A DNA stretch of 64,000 nt. Source: Nannochloropsis salina CCMP1776 (lineage: Eukaryota; Sar; Eustigmatophyceae; Eustigmatales; Monodopsidaceae). The position numbers and the translations under genes are program-made. Under the pieces are notes generated by a model. It was not told the origin of the DNA. It saw nothing but the letters and a program-made list of their open reading frames with translations, and ran no database searches. Where the stretch lies: assembly GCA_004565275.1 (NCBI GenBank), contig SDOX01000009.1:694185-758184 (forward strand). The letters are read 5' to 3'. Within the stretch, counting starts at the first letter, position 1, and every line of letters starts with the position of its first letter. Shown piece after piece: positions 11,539-23,800 of the stretch.

Positions 11539-13656
11539 ATGTTATCGAAGTCCCCAACTGCGTTCTCCTCTCCAGCCTCATCCATCCGAGCCATAGCCGC
11601 TACAGAAGTCGAGACTGACCAGACGGAGTCCTTGCCAACGCCTGTTCGCTCTGCCAACGGTAATCTTGTACGCACACGAGAGTGGCATCAGATAAAGTGT
11701 TTTCACCAATATTTAATGGTCCGGCCGCATCAATCGGAATGGAAAGCTCTACACCAGAGCAAGGCGCAATGGATCGCCAATATGAAGCATTACAATCCTG
11801 TCCTTCGATACGACCGAGCCGCCGAACTATTTGGAGAACATTTTGAGCGCCTTGGAAATGGAGATCTATGGCGGATGCGATTTAATCGCCGCTCGGCTAA
11901 TCCTTTGGAATGGATCTCGGTTGATTTTTTTAGTAAAGGCCGAGCATTGGATGCGTCTTTCCTTCGTTTTTTGATGGGGATGACATGGCAAATGAAGCCT
12001 CCTGCTTTTCGTGCAGCAGTGAGTCTAGAAGAATTTACGCGCGATCGAACCGAAGAGGAGGACAAGGAGGCGAAGGATACGTTTTTGTTGGCCCACAGAT
12101 TCTTGTATGATAGCTGCCCCCAGGGGCTAAGGCTCGAATTTGTTGGGAATTTTAAAACGATTGAAAGTGAAGAGGATGATAAGAAAGATGACACAGAAGA
12201 TTCGACAAGCTTTCGGCAGCAAAAACTGCGAATTTTTGTACAATTGAGGGAGTGGGAAGGGCGCGGTCTTGTTTCGATTACGGAAACTACCCTTACGTCC
12301 ACATTCGTCTCGCTCGCACGTGAGGCATTGGATTTGGTCACATACGACTCCCCATTGCTCCCCTCCATCCTTCAAGCATTGCTCGCCCAACGCCCTGAGG
12401 CAATCCACCAATATCGGCGTATAATCGCAAAAGAAGCGAACAGTCGCACATGCTTCTTTCGCTTATACAAAAACTCGCGCTTTCTCACCCTCTTCGGACC
12501 ATTGAAGCCCGAGCTGGCTGCTCTCATCGAGTCAGCACCTGCGTCATACTATACAGCGTCGATGTCCTCTGCTCATTCCGATGGTATCGGAAGAATAACT
12601 TCCTCGAAGCGCACTCGCGCTCGGGGCAGCGTGTACACAGGATTCAAAAGGCGATCCGAGGGACATTACGCTACATCATCGAGAAGAAAGGAGCATGCCC
12701 GTCACAGTGGAAAGAATAGCACCGATTTACAGAGGAATGGTGAAGAAGGCTTTTACTACTACTACGATGATGATGATGACCTGGGCGATGTGGGGGAGAA
12801 AGACGAAGTCGGGGAGACACAAAGGAGTCAAAGGCAGCGGAAAATGCGGCAAAAGAGGTGTGATGATGATGGCGAAGAATTGTTATCAAGCGTGGAGCCA
12901 GCTGTATGTCTAGCGAACACGAACACTTCGCTGTATCAATCCTATGATCTAGTTGCTCAACAACCGCCCTCTTCCTTCTATGCCTCGATGAAGACGACGG
13001 CAGAGACTGCAGATTCCCATTTCATAGCTTCCCCTCTGGATGACGTGACCACAATTTCCTCTTCAGGGGCTTCTACGGCTTGCCTTGGCCCCCTCATAGC
13101 AATCGATTCAGAAACTCCCGCATGGATACACGACCTAGAGAACTGCGTCAATAGTTGGTTCCCTCACATGCGAGAAGGAGACGATAAAACATTATACGAA
13201 GCGCCGACAGACCCTGACGACGTGTTTGAGAAGTGGTGTAGGGAGAATATGGTGGTCTCTGGGGCCGGACAATGCAATACAAACAAAGATGCCAGCAGCT
13301 TGGGTGTACACGGCAATTGTACCTCTTATCCAATGCATGCACAAGCAGAGGCCTCTACAGTGCACAAAGAGCAGGCGACATCTCCCTTCTCGGTCGGGAA
13401 GTACCCGTCGACAGTCAGTCTAGTACGCTCAACTGCGTCGTCCTCCTCCTCCACCACGGTGGCGACCCTGGTTGAAGTGGGCGAAGAAGAAATCGGGTTT
13501 CCAGGGGCGTGGAAAGCAGCAAAGGGAAACGGCTTTGACCTTCCCAAGCCAACGCAATGTAAACCACAAACAAAAGAGGCACAGCATCAAGAAGAAGAAC
13601 GATTTTGTTCGCTAATGCTCAAAAGTATGGATTCGAGAGACACGCCACAAGCCTAG
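11539..13656 (+). CDS. Unrecognised 705-residue protein
   Basis: I do not recognise a family. The first 330 residues look like a folded domain with many aromatic and charged residues (EWHQIKCFHQYLMVRPHQ, YNPVLRYDRAAELFGEHFER, LLAHRFLYDSC). Residues about 340-440 are basic and serine/lysine-rich, then there is an acidic, aspartate-rich stretch with a short Tyr/Asp run. The C-terminal 250 residues are low complexity with small acidic patches around WIHDLENCVNSWFPHM and DPDDVFEKWCRENM. There is no signal peptide and no membrane segment. The long open frame with even amino-acid use and an ATG near a clean upstream stop supports a real gene. It could be a lineage-specific regulator. Confidence 0.6.
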   Translation: MLSKSPTAFSSPASSIRAIAATEVETDQTESLPTPVRSANGNLVRTREWHQIKCFHQYLMVRPHQSEWKALHQSKAQWIANMKHYNPVLRYDRAAELFGEHFERLGNGDLWRMRFNRRSANPLEWISVDFFSKGRALDASFLRFLMGMTWQMKPPAFRAAVSLEEFTRDRTEEEDKEAKDTFLLAHRFLYDSCPQGLRLEFVGNFKTIESEEDDKKDDTEDSTSFRQQKLRIFVQLREWEGRGLVSITETTLTSTFVSLAREALDLVTYDSPLLPSILQALLAQRPEAIHQYRRIIAKEANSRTCFFRLYKNSRFLTLFGPLKPELAALIESAPASYYTASMSSAHSDGIGRITSSKRTRARGSVYTGFKRRSEGHYATSSRRKEHARHSGKNSTDLQRNGEEGFYYYYDDDDDLGDVGEKDEVGETQRSQRQRKMRQKRCDDDGEELLSSVEPAVCLANTNTSLYQSYDLVAQQPPSSFYASMKTTAETADSHFIASPLDDVTTISSSGASTACLGPLIAIDSETPAWIHDLENCVNSWFPHMREGDDKTLYEAPTDPDDVFEKWCRENMVVSGAGQCNTNKDASSLGVHGNCTSYPMHAQAEASTVHKEQATSPFSVGKYPSTVSLVRSTASSSSSTTVATLVEVGEEEIGFPGAWKAAKGNGFDLPKPTQCKPQTKEAQHQEEERFCSLMLKSMDSRDTPQA

Positions 13657-13965
13657 ACTTGCGAACACATGGACTCCCGGGGACATGCTTTCTTGTGTAA
13701 TTTTAGATCAGACGTATGACCTAGGCAGTGAACGTTAATTTTCTGTCTTGAGCAAAAGCTGACTAGTTGTCTTCCGCAGGTAAAGTGTACTGTTCGGTAA
13801 AGTCCAGAAAGGTGATACAAGGGGACTGAAGATTTCAGAGTGGAGATGAACACATGAACGACTTTCAAATGCAGCACTCCTGAATCCTTAGTCAATCAAT
13901 AAATTCTAACAAACATGATGCATTTTGACTAGATCGTTTGAAAAGCTCAGTAACCCTTCGCCATC
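13657..13965. other. Intergenic, convergent 3' ends
   Basis: It lies between the stops of the 705-residue protein and the FHA-RING gene. AATAAA is present at 13898-13903. No gene. Confidence 0.5.
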
Positions 13966-16351
13966 TCACCAACCCCCACCCCGCTCGGAATCATCATCCT
14001 GTTCTTCCTCCTCGTTCTCGCCACCATCTTCTTCTTCGTCTTCTTCCTCCTCATCCATTCCTGCGGCGTGCGGACACTCTGCTATGTCGTGGCCTGGCTC
14101 GTTGCATCCCTCGCAGACGTCTTCCTCTTCCTCTTCTTCCTCCTCTACACCCTTGTCCTCTTCCTCCTCCTCTCCTTCCCCCCCTGGTTTTCTTGTTGTT
14201 TCTCCTACGGAAGTCCTGGAAGACGAGCTCGTCCCATTGCCCGGTCGAATGTCTTTTTGGCACAACGGGTTCTCATTGCTCATTGTCACCACCTCCCCTC
14301 TCAGCTTCCGTTCTCCACATCCGTCGTTTTCATTTTTTTTCTTGGCCAATCCTCCTTCTCTCTCCCGCCGCGCCAGCTCCTTCCTCAGGCACTCCTCCTG
14401 GATTTTCTCTTCTTTTTCCTCTGATGTCATTGCAGGCGCATGGGAATAACAGACAGCTCGTTCCCCACCCAAACGGTTGTAGAATTCCCTCATTTCATTC
14501 TCCCTCCGCATCCACGCCGCCTTTCTCCCCTCCTTCTCCTCCAACGCCTCCACCACAACTGCGACCACCACATCCAGGTTGGAGGATCGATATGGCCGGT
14601 ATCCCGCCGGGATAGACTCTCGACACACCGGACAAGCACGCGGATGGGCCCGCTTTGTGAAAGCCTCGTCTCCTTTCTCCACATCCGGAGGTCCTCCCTT
14701 CGCGCCTACTCCTTGCTGCAGGCCTCGCTTACACTGCCCACGAACTTCTAAATCTCGTAAGGTTTCTTCAGGATCTTTGTCGGGCCCGTCCTTGAGGTAC
14801 GTATGCACGCAGGAGAAGCAGAATGCGTGGGAACAGGGCAGGACCCCCGCGTCCATGACTATCTCCGAACACAGTGCACAGCCCAGCTCGGCTTCCAAGA
14901 CTTGCAAAATCTCCTCCTGTCCTCCCTTGTCGCCCTTCGCTTGCTGGCTCCGTCCGCTTGTCTTCACGGCCCTGCACTTGTCGAGTTGCCTCTGGAGGGC
15001 TGTTTTCGACCGGCGTGTATTCTTTAGTTCCCTTTTCAACGCCTCTGCTTGGGCAATTTTGGCCTGAAGCATTTCCAACGCCTCCTCTGCCGCCCTTTGC
15101 TTTACAGTAGACTGGTCCTCCGCGACATGCTTCCCCTCCTGCAGCTGAGCGAGCGCAGCATCGACCCGGGCTTCAGCGACCATTAAGGCGGCGTCCTTCT
15201 CTCGGAGCGCCTGCCGAGCCTGCTCCTTCGCCGCCCGCTCTGCTCCTACTATGGTCTCTAATTCTTGCACCCGCCCCTCCGCCTCTCTACCGACTTGGAC
15301 AGCATTAAGTAGAGCTGTGATTGCCTCCTGATAGTCGCCGGAGGGGGGGAATCCCACTGCCGTAAACACCTTTTTTTGACACTGCTGGGCCGACGCAAGC
15401 GCCTTTTGCAAGGTGGCGATGCGGGCTTCCATTGATTCCTTCGATCGGCTAATTTCCAGATTTTGATCGAAGTGCAATTGTAAGCTGGACTCCCTGTCTT
15501 CTTTGCCGGCAACATGCACCCCCTGCGCGGTCCGTCGACGCTTTTTTCCGTTTGGGGCACGCATGTTCCCATCGCCCTCGAGCATTTCTCCTTCGTGCTT
15601 GCCACGTCCCTGGTCCCTAGCGACAATTTTCGCCCTGCCTCCTACACACCCTTCGAATGCGTTCCTCTGGCCCGCCCTCTCTTTTCCCTTCCCGACATCT
15701 CGCTCCACATACCGGTACATAATTGCCTTATTGCATACAGGCCCAAGCTCAGCTCCCTCTTGCAAACCAGCCGCCCCGCCAAATTGAATCATGTCACCGG
15801 AGTGCAAGCGGGCCTTTCGAATTTTAACACGATTTATAAAAACTCCGTTTAATGATCCGACGTCCTGGATGTACGTGCTTTTCTCCGGGCTGACCAAAAT
15901 TTCAGCGTGCCGTCGAGAAATGGTGTTCTGCGTCATCCCGTGCGAGAGAACAACGTCAGCTTTGACCGAACGGCCGACAGAAGTATTTGTTCGAGAAATA
16001 TGAATCAGGGTCGGAATTTCGTCCTGCGGTTGCCGAGCAGAAGGTTTTGGTTCGACAAGGCAGAGAGCTGGAAAATGTGTAGACAAATGGAGGAGGTTGA
16101 GGACCAAATCACCACCAACGGGTTTCTAAAATGTGAGTTTCATGCAAGCGGTCCGTCACAAAGCTCGAAAAGCCAAACATTGACGTCAGAACATGAGAAA
16201 ATGCAATTATTGTCCAGTGCATGAGGGAAAAAGATTACTCACTTCGCTCGATGCCATCGTCGACTACAGCCCCTCGGGCAAATTCCTCTGCTTTGTGCCC
16301 TGTCTCGTTACCTCCATGTCCCTGTAGCTTTATGCTAACCGCCGGAGCCAT
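13966..16351 (-). CDS. FHA / coiled-coil / RING / CCHC-knuckle E3 ubiquitin ligase
   Basis: A predicted 736-residue ligase of the RNF8/CHFR type. Exons on the minus strand are 16351-16243 and 16067-13966. Joining A with CT at a GTGAGT donor and a TTTTCCAG acceptor gives an in-frame protein starting MAPAVSIKLQ and continuing LCLVEPKPS. An FHA domain spans about residues 60-130 (SVGRS, ISRRHAEI, DVGSLNGVFIN) and should bind phosphothreonine. A long coiled coil follows (about 240-410). The RING begins near residue 433 with CALC, then CSHAFCFSC, and after an insertion CPVCRESI. A single CCHC knuckle (CEGCNEPGHDIAEC) sits near the acidic C-terminus. This order suggests recruitment to phosphorylated partners in DNA damage or mitotic checkpoint signalling; that role is inference. 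Confidence 0.8.
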
Positions 16352-17353
16352 TGTCTGCAGCGATGTATTGAGAAAAATGTTGTCGAAAAAAAGGACTGAA
16401 CTCCAAAGGTGGAGGTGGAAGGACAAGTAACGTTTCGCGCGCATTTAAAAACGTTCGGTACCTCCGGGTCGCTTAGGACAGAAATTGTCTCACCTGCCCC
16501 TTGACACCGCGTCGAATTCGCCTGAAACTTCAGAATTCCTGTAGTCGATATGGTTCGTTCGTTCGACGCTATATGGATAGTAGAGTCCATGCTCTAATAT
16601 GCTGGGAAGACCGTACTTAAGGATTTATAGGACGCGAACACGACATGCTTCCCAGGTAAATCACGTGCGGTCAGACATGCCCCATTCACTCGTCCAAAAG
16701 ATAGCAAAATATTCCAAAAGAAGTACATGAAGATTATCCGAAATACTGCAGAAAGATGTTTTGAAGTTTTTATTTTTACTCTGAGTATTTTTATGGAGAT
16801 CACTCGCAAAGTTTGGTTCTGAAGGTCGAGGAAAGGAATACAGAGAAGGGTACCACTAGAACCATGACGCCACCAAACCATGGTGCACATTTGGGAAAAT
16901 GCCGTTTGTGCATAGTTCTTCCTCGCGCTAAGTTGTCTTCCGTCACTCGCACCCGTCGTGTGAGAGCCAAAGAAGGAATGTCGTCAGCCTGGCTTACTTG
17001 TCATGCTCATTTCCTGATCAGCCCTCCCGCCTGACATTACAGAAGAGCCACTAGCCGTCCCAAAAGGCATGCTGGGCATATGGTACGGGATCCTACTACG
17101 TACATCTTACATTATATCTTATCCATCTCACCCGTCATCTTTTCCATGATGACGGCCACGCACCGTGCACACACTTGACATCCAAGACATCTATCACACC
17201 AATATGTCCGACGCCGCCAATTCTAGAAGCCAGAACGCAGGCCGTAGAATGGGAAGAGATCTTGCCTCATTCCCCCCCGTCTGCCTCTACCTACCTTAAC
17301 CTATGCTACCAACATCGTCATGCCACACCGTCACTTGTCTTCTTTAAGTGCCT
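16352..17353. other. Intergenic between two minus-strand genes
   Basis: It should hold the promoter of the FHA-RING gene (right next to 16351) and the 3' untranslated part of the pyruvate dehydrogenase gene. No supported ORF. Confidence 0.5.
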
Positions 17354-20300
17354 CTACACCCTCCCGGCGACCAGATCAAAGACCGCGTCAACCAGATCCG
17401 TGCTTCTCTTGACCACCGCCTTCTCCATGCTGCTGGCGTAAGGCACGGGCGCGTCGTCCATGCACAGACGTTTGACAGGAGCGTCGAGTTCGTCGTAGCA
17501 TTGCTCGGAAACCAGGGCACTGATGGTCGCACCCACCCCCCCCGACGAAGTGGATTCGTCCAGGATGGCCAATTTATGAGTGCGGGAGAGCGAGGCGCGG
17601 ATGGTGTCCATGTCCAGGGGTTTTAGGGATCGAAGTTCAATCAGATCAATTTCCACGGAGGGGTCTCGCTCGGCGATCGCCGCCTGAGCAATCTGGCTCT
17701 CCTTGACACCATGCAGGTAGGTCAAGACAGTGACCGCTTTTCCCGCCAACACGGCCGCGTCCGAGGCGGCGCTCAACGCCACCGCCTTGTTCATGGGCAG
17801 GCATTGATCCACAGGGGCGTTCCCCTTAATTTCTTTCATCAGCTTGACCGGCAAAAACAAAATCCCGGGGCCGTTGTCTCGGATCATGGACTTGGTCAGA
17901 CCGTACGCGGCGTAAGGAGACGCGGCCGTGCAAATCTTCAGGCCAGGGATACCCATCACATAAGCGTGGAAAGGCTGCGAGTGCTCCGCGCCCAAGGCCT
18001 GGTTAGGGGCCGTACCACCGGCGCCAATAATGGTCATGGGCATCAGGAATTGGCCCCCCGTCGTCGCATACGTGTTGCCTGCCGAAGAGATCTCAGCCAG
18101 GCCGTAGATGCCTGTCGGGGTACGGGATGAGGAGCCAAAATGGGAAAGGGCAGGGGCCGGGTGAGTAGCTGGTGGGGGCAGGCTGCACAAAGCCCAATGC
18201 CGTGACGGGACTTAAAGCCATGACACGTAGAGCGCCACGATCCTCTCATCCGACTTAGCGGACATATCACCCAGACCCAGGACAAAAAATGCGACAGGTG
18301 GGGGAACGCACCAAAATTGGTGTTCATGAGTTCAACGATCGGCCGGTATCCGTTCATAGCCTCTCCAAGCGCTTTCCCAATGAAATGCCCTTCGTCGATG
18401 ATCTCGTCGGCCGCACGGAGTTTGCCAAAGGTCTGCTGGGTAAGCTTAGGGATGTTGTAGGAGGAGCCGGCCTGAGGGGAAGCAGAGGGATTTTGAAGGA
18501 ATTACGGGTGAGAGTGGATCAGTGGAAATTTCAGTCGACGTTGTCGTCGAGCACCAGGCAGCAGGTCATGGACAAACAAGACCCCCAACGCCTCCCCCTC
18601 CTCTCCATGCCCCGTCCCAAAATTTTACCTGTAGATCCTCCGCGTGGATTGTGGTGGTGGGATCGCGGACCATCTCCTCGAGGATAGCCAGGTTCACTGC
18701 ATCGCCGATCGTCAGCATGTTCTTCTCGCTGTTGCTCCTCAACAAGGCAATGTACTGTTTCAGGAAAGCGAGGGGAAAGAAAGAGGTAGAGGTTGGCAAC
18801 ACTCAACCCTCGCTGAGACATGGCTTCCCAGCATTTCGACGTTACATATCCCCAATATCGAAGGAGAGCTTCGTCAAGATATGACGAGGAATAACGATAG
18901 ACAATCTATGTTTAAAAGACGGTCTGGAAACAAGAAGACAGGGAGGGGGGAAGGGAGGGAGGGAGGGAGGGTCTGCACGCACCTCTTTGCAGGCGGCAAG
19001 GGCGGCGCCATCCACGGTCTTCTTGGTGATCGCCTCCGCTCCGGCAGGGGGTGCGCGAAGGTTGTAATCCGTGTTAGGAGCATCGGGGTATTCAAGTTCC
19101 TGGATAGAAAGACGAAATTGAGTGATGGGAAAACAGGGGGAAATGAGACACACTACATAGTTCCATGATCAAAGAATGCATCGTGAAAGCAGTCAGCTTC
19201 TATGGCCGCTTTTAAAGGCCGTCGATCCAAAGGCGCCTGCCACAAAGACGCCGTCCCACTGAATGACTTACCTTGGCCAGCCCCGCCGGGGGCGGGGAAG
19301 AGGCGTCGGCAAATTCAACGGCCTTCTTGACCGTTGCCTTGGCCTCGGCACGGCAGGCTTCCAAATCGGCTTCCGTGATGCCGTTGGCCGGGGCCGTCAC
19401 TTCCTCGAAAATCACAATGGGATCGGCTTCCGCGCGCGCCCACCGCTTCTCCTCCTTCCGACCCCGTTCGTGCTCAGGATCGGCGGGGGAATGGCCCGTG
19501 AAACGATACGTGTGCACCTGGAAAATGGAGGGGGAAGGCAAGCGGAAAGGGTCAGAGGGAGAGGTACGACGCGGTTGCGTTCACAGTCTGGCCAGACTGG
19601 GGGCGGAAAAGAAGGATAAGCAAAAGCAGGAAATTGCAGTACTCGTAGTCTACACAGAAATGTGCCCCGTTAAAAACGGGGATGGAAAGTGCAATGCGAG
19701 CACGCTCGACCGCGTGACTTCTGGAAACACATCACGACGGGGTGGGGGTTGGGAGTACCTGCAAAATGGCCGGTCCTTTCTCTCGCACGTAGTCTACCAC
19801 AGCCCTGCCTGTCTTGAGGGTGTCCGCCATGTTCTGACCGTCGACTTTCACCCCGGGAATGCCGTAGTGCATCCCGGCCTTGAACACATCGCTGTTGGCA
19901 GCCACGTCGGGGGTAAAAGTGTTGATGGCTCGCCCGTTGTCGATCACTAGGAAGAGGATGGGAAGGCCCTCCTTGGCGGCCGCATTCAGGCACTCGGCCA
20001 TGCGCCCGTTCTGGGCCCCACCCTCCCCGATGAAGACGATGGTGATGCGATCGTCGTCCTTCTTACCCTCCGCGTCCAACTGTCGGTCCAAGAGGATGGA
20101 TCGGGCGGCTCCTACCGCGTAGGGTAGTTGCTCCGAGACCAACGCCCAGCCACCTTGGAAATTTTTGGAAACGTCATAGATGTGCATGGATCCGCCTGCC
20201 CCTTTGCAGGTCCCGTCTACTTTGGCAAAAAGCTCGGCCATCACATTTTCGGCCGGAACGCCCGAGGCCAATGCGTGTGTGTGTTCACGGTAGTAGGAGT

Positions 20301-20802
20301 GCTTGATGTCACCCGCTTTAATCGCATCGGAGACCAAGGCAGGGATGGATTCCTGCCCGTTGTCCAAGTGCATGAAGCCGCGAATCTTCCCCTGCATATA
20401 GGCCTGGTTGCACGCGTTTTCAAACTGGCGCGAGACCTCCATCATCGTGTACGCCTTCAACAGGTCCGCTTTCCCCACCGTGTCATACTTGCCCAGGGAG
20501 TTCTCCGTCAGCCCAAAGGCCGTGTTCAGCTGCGTCTTCACTCGCTCCCAGCCCAAGTCCTCGGGACGAGGGCGCATCTGCCCTCGTGCCATTGCCTCAG
20601 GGTCCTCGTTGTAAGTGGGACGATCGGTGGCGGTGACACGCGCGGCTGTTGCTGCAGGAGCCGCTTGTAAGGGGGTAGCACGCGTCGTTACTTGGATAGG
20701 GCGCGGGGTCGTGGACAGGAAAGAGGACGGGTTCAGGAAGGCAGTGGACGTGGTAGCCAAGCCAGCCCCAGCGAAAAGGGCCAGACGCATCGAGATACGC
20801 AT
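17354..20802 (-). CDS. Plastid pyruvate dehydrogenase E1, alpha and beta subunits fused
   Basis: One gene encodes both E1 halves of the thiamine-diphosphate pyruvate dehydrogenase, which would feed acetyl-CoA to plastid fatty-acid synthesis. Minus-strand exons: 20802-19759, 19517-19272, 19099-18983, 18754-18629, 18471-18312, 18111-17354. All junctions are GT-AG and phases match (0,0,0,0,1), giving 816 residues with no internal stop. The start gives a signal peptide and the transit motif TSTAFLNP. E1 alpha (to about residue 410) shows YREHTHALASG, GGSMH, a diphosphate-binding GEG...N motif and the catalytic-loop block FTGHSPADP. A 70-residue linker follows. E1 beta starts near residue 482 and shows IHAEDLQ with the cofactor-contacting Glu, LGAEHSQPFH, RSLKPLD and VPYASSMEK. 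In most organisms the subunits are separate; bacterial fused E1 proteins of the wider family are known. Confidence 0.88.
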
Positions 20803-23800
20803 GATGACTGCGGGAGGAACAGTAAAGAAAGGGGGAAAGGGGAAGAAACTTAGAGGACCAGGACGTAGACGATCCGATCTTAAATACATATAACATTGGA
20901 TCAGATGCAAGCATTATATGTCTACTCTTGAATACTTGCCACTTTCTTCAATTACATATATTCGTGCAATTGACGATGTACATAGTAATGTGACATGATC
21001 GCATCATCTCTCGCTTCGTCCTCTCTCGCTATATAGCTGAACACGGAGTTACGACCCGCCCATTGAAACGTGATCACTTACGATGGATGAAGACAAAGGA
21101 TGACTACGTTTCAACGATCCGACCAGCACTCCTCTGTGTAATCAGTGAGCAATAACAAGAGACGTGAGAGAGAAGGCCTTGCGCTGGCAGCGTACGTCGT
21201 CATCGCTGCGACGTACTAGACGATGCCGCTGCGTTGTTACCAACGCAGCATCCAGAGTAAGACGACAAATCACACGAGAAACGCCTCGCTAATTGATGCT
21301 GATGCCGATTTATTTTGTTATGGAGAATCGGGGGTGATCAAGGTTTGTTCGAGGACGCAAAGTATGTTACAAGATGGAGTCGTCGAGAGCGAGCGATGGC
21401 TTTCTCACGAGCTATCTTGGCTCGGGTATCGGCGCCTAAAATGAACACCTGATAACACATGGATGTGTCCGACTGCCCCGGGCATTTCCATGCAGAGTTT
21501 CACTTGCTCTTACATATGTCGAACGACGGGAAAACGTGCACAAATAAAAGTGCCTGGGATAATAAATGGGACAGGTGGACGAGTCGCGTCGGCTTCCGAG
21601 TCGTCGTTACGAAAGCGGGATGTATCCACCGGAACTCGGCTCTCTTCCTTTTTCGATTGACCAATATTATTACATACAAGCACGAGTTTATTTCCGGTAA
21701 TATTTTTGGAAAATGTGCCCGTGATCGTCGTCGTATTGACACACAATTATTTTTGTCACTGGGTAGGAAGCGTTCTTGATACTATGACGTTGCCAGCTTC
21801 CTGTACATCCTCGATCCATTATCCTCCGGGTAGCTTATCATAGCGGCTGCTCGGAGGCCCTCGCCTAACCATTGCTGTTGAGTTCAAGAGTAATTGCCAC
21901 GAGTGCTATATGTTTCATTGACCAGTCGGTGGTATCTTAAATGTCCGGTCAGGTTAGAGTATTTTTCGGGTTTGGGTCTTCAGGAACATGGGAGAAACGA
22001 TAAAGTGAAGCTGCGCGCTACCATGGTCGCAAGAGTATTGCAAAAGGTGAGAATATCATTTGTTCTCCATTTCCAATTAATAACGCTATTCAATGAGCAC
22101 CGTATGACCGTGTCATGTCATCTTCTAAATCGAATAGCAGCTCCTTCGTCACAGGCCCGCTTCTTATGTCTTCAAACAATCAAAATAATAGATGAGCTAC
22201 GGAAAGTATATTTATAAAGAAGATTGATGATGAGGATTCCCTGTGGTTAAGAAGACCACCTCTTTGGCACTTATGCTCATGTTTCAGCCTTCTCCGCACA
22301 ATTGTACGATGACGCCGCGCATTTCGCATGCTACAATTTTCACCGTTCAGAGCTTCGAGTACATCCACAAGTCTCCTTCGCACGCTCCTAATTTGCGTTA
22401 TAGTATCAGAGAGTCGTGATGCTAAACTTTCTGCATCATATATAGACAATCTATGCTTGAACAGATGACACCTCCCGTGCGTGATTTTGATGTGCACCAC
22501 GAGGGTGAGGGTTAACAGAAGAATTTTTAAAAACTGAGACTTCCACTTGGCTGGTGCGGTAGCACGAGGAAAAACATGGCCATATGAGACGTCAATTACA
22601 AAATTTTGTGCCTACATTTCTCTCCATCGAGCACAAGAGTAGCCGTTCGACTCATTTCCTACCTTATCTGACCACGAAGTAGAAAATTGATCGCTTATAC
22701 CAGAGAACTGTTGTCTTAAACGCCTTTTACAAAAAGAGATGAAGAGCAAACAGCTATCTTAACCTTTTTAAAGTATAACAGTCTCAAAATTTGACAATTC
22801 AGGAGAAAATGGACGAAAAGATCAGAGAAAAGAGGTTGAAAGTATACACGCATAGGAGAAAGCATAGAGATACCATTCTTGGCGCCATGAGAAGGTTGCC
22901 ATGCACGGGGATAAAAAGAAACAAAGCAGAAGGGAAAGGAACGCTGGCCTAAGTTCGCTATCCAAGTATCGTAGTGCTTCTACACAAAATGTCTCATCGA
23001 TCCTTCCAAGGCCGCGTTTTCCGCCTGGAAACCATTTTTTTTCCTTTCCCGTCAACAGCAACCTCCCGGCTACCCCTCTGTCAGACTTCTTCTGGGTTGA
23101 GAAACACCATGTGCGGGCCAGTGAGAGATCCATTAATGGAGTGGTCCAGTGGTCACCAGTATACCCTTGCGTCCTTCACGGTCTCAAGTTTATAATAAAA
23201 AAGAGAAATAAATGTAGTTTGTTGCCTCCAAAAGCACATGGCGGGATTTTCAGACGCAACTGCCTGTCGGCTAGCCAGAGCGCTAAAAACATGCTACTGG
23301 GAGGAGCGTCTGCCTGCTCTTTTCGCGGACTAATCCATCGAGCAAGCCATATTTCTTCCTTTCCCCTGCGTCCCTAAATGCTATCGTCCGATACCACCCT
23401 CCTTTACGTTTCTCGATAATCTTCTTCTTCGCATGTTTCTTTGGCGGAACGCTCGGGCGGACGGGTGTGTCGTATTTTCTGGAAGTCTCTCCTCCCCATG
23501 GCTTGATGGAGCCGGTTCACTTTAGACACGTGCGTCGCCCCCCAGATCAGCTGCTCGCTACTGTAAGCTCTCGGAAACAACTTTCTGGATCTCATCCGCC
23601 ACTCCATGCCTTTTCCCCCGTATATCATACGTGTAATATCTAAAACATTGTTCCCTAGGTGACGCCTTGCCACGAAAGGAGCACGTGGGCGTTCGCTGCA
23701 CACGAGTGAGGGGGATTACCTGAGGGAGGATCTTCTCCCTCTTGGCCTGGCCCCCCTCTCTCCCCTTCCACTCCTCCTGTGCCCTGGACGCGCAGGAGGT

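Noticed and set aside
18957-18969. Simple repeats as a CRISPR array
   Set aside because: Units are 4 bases with no spacers, and the genome is eukaryotic.
20803-20910. Longer N-terminus for the E1 fusion (from 20910)
   Set aside because: Starting at 20802 places the signal peptide at the very N-terminus, as plastid import in heterokonts requires.
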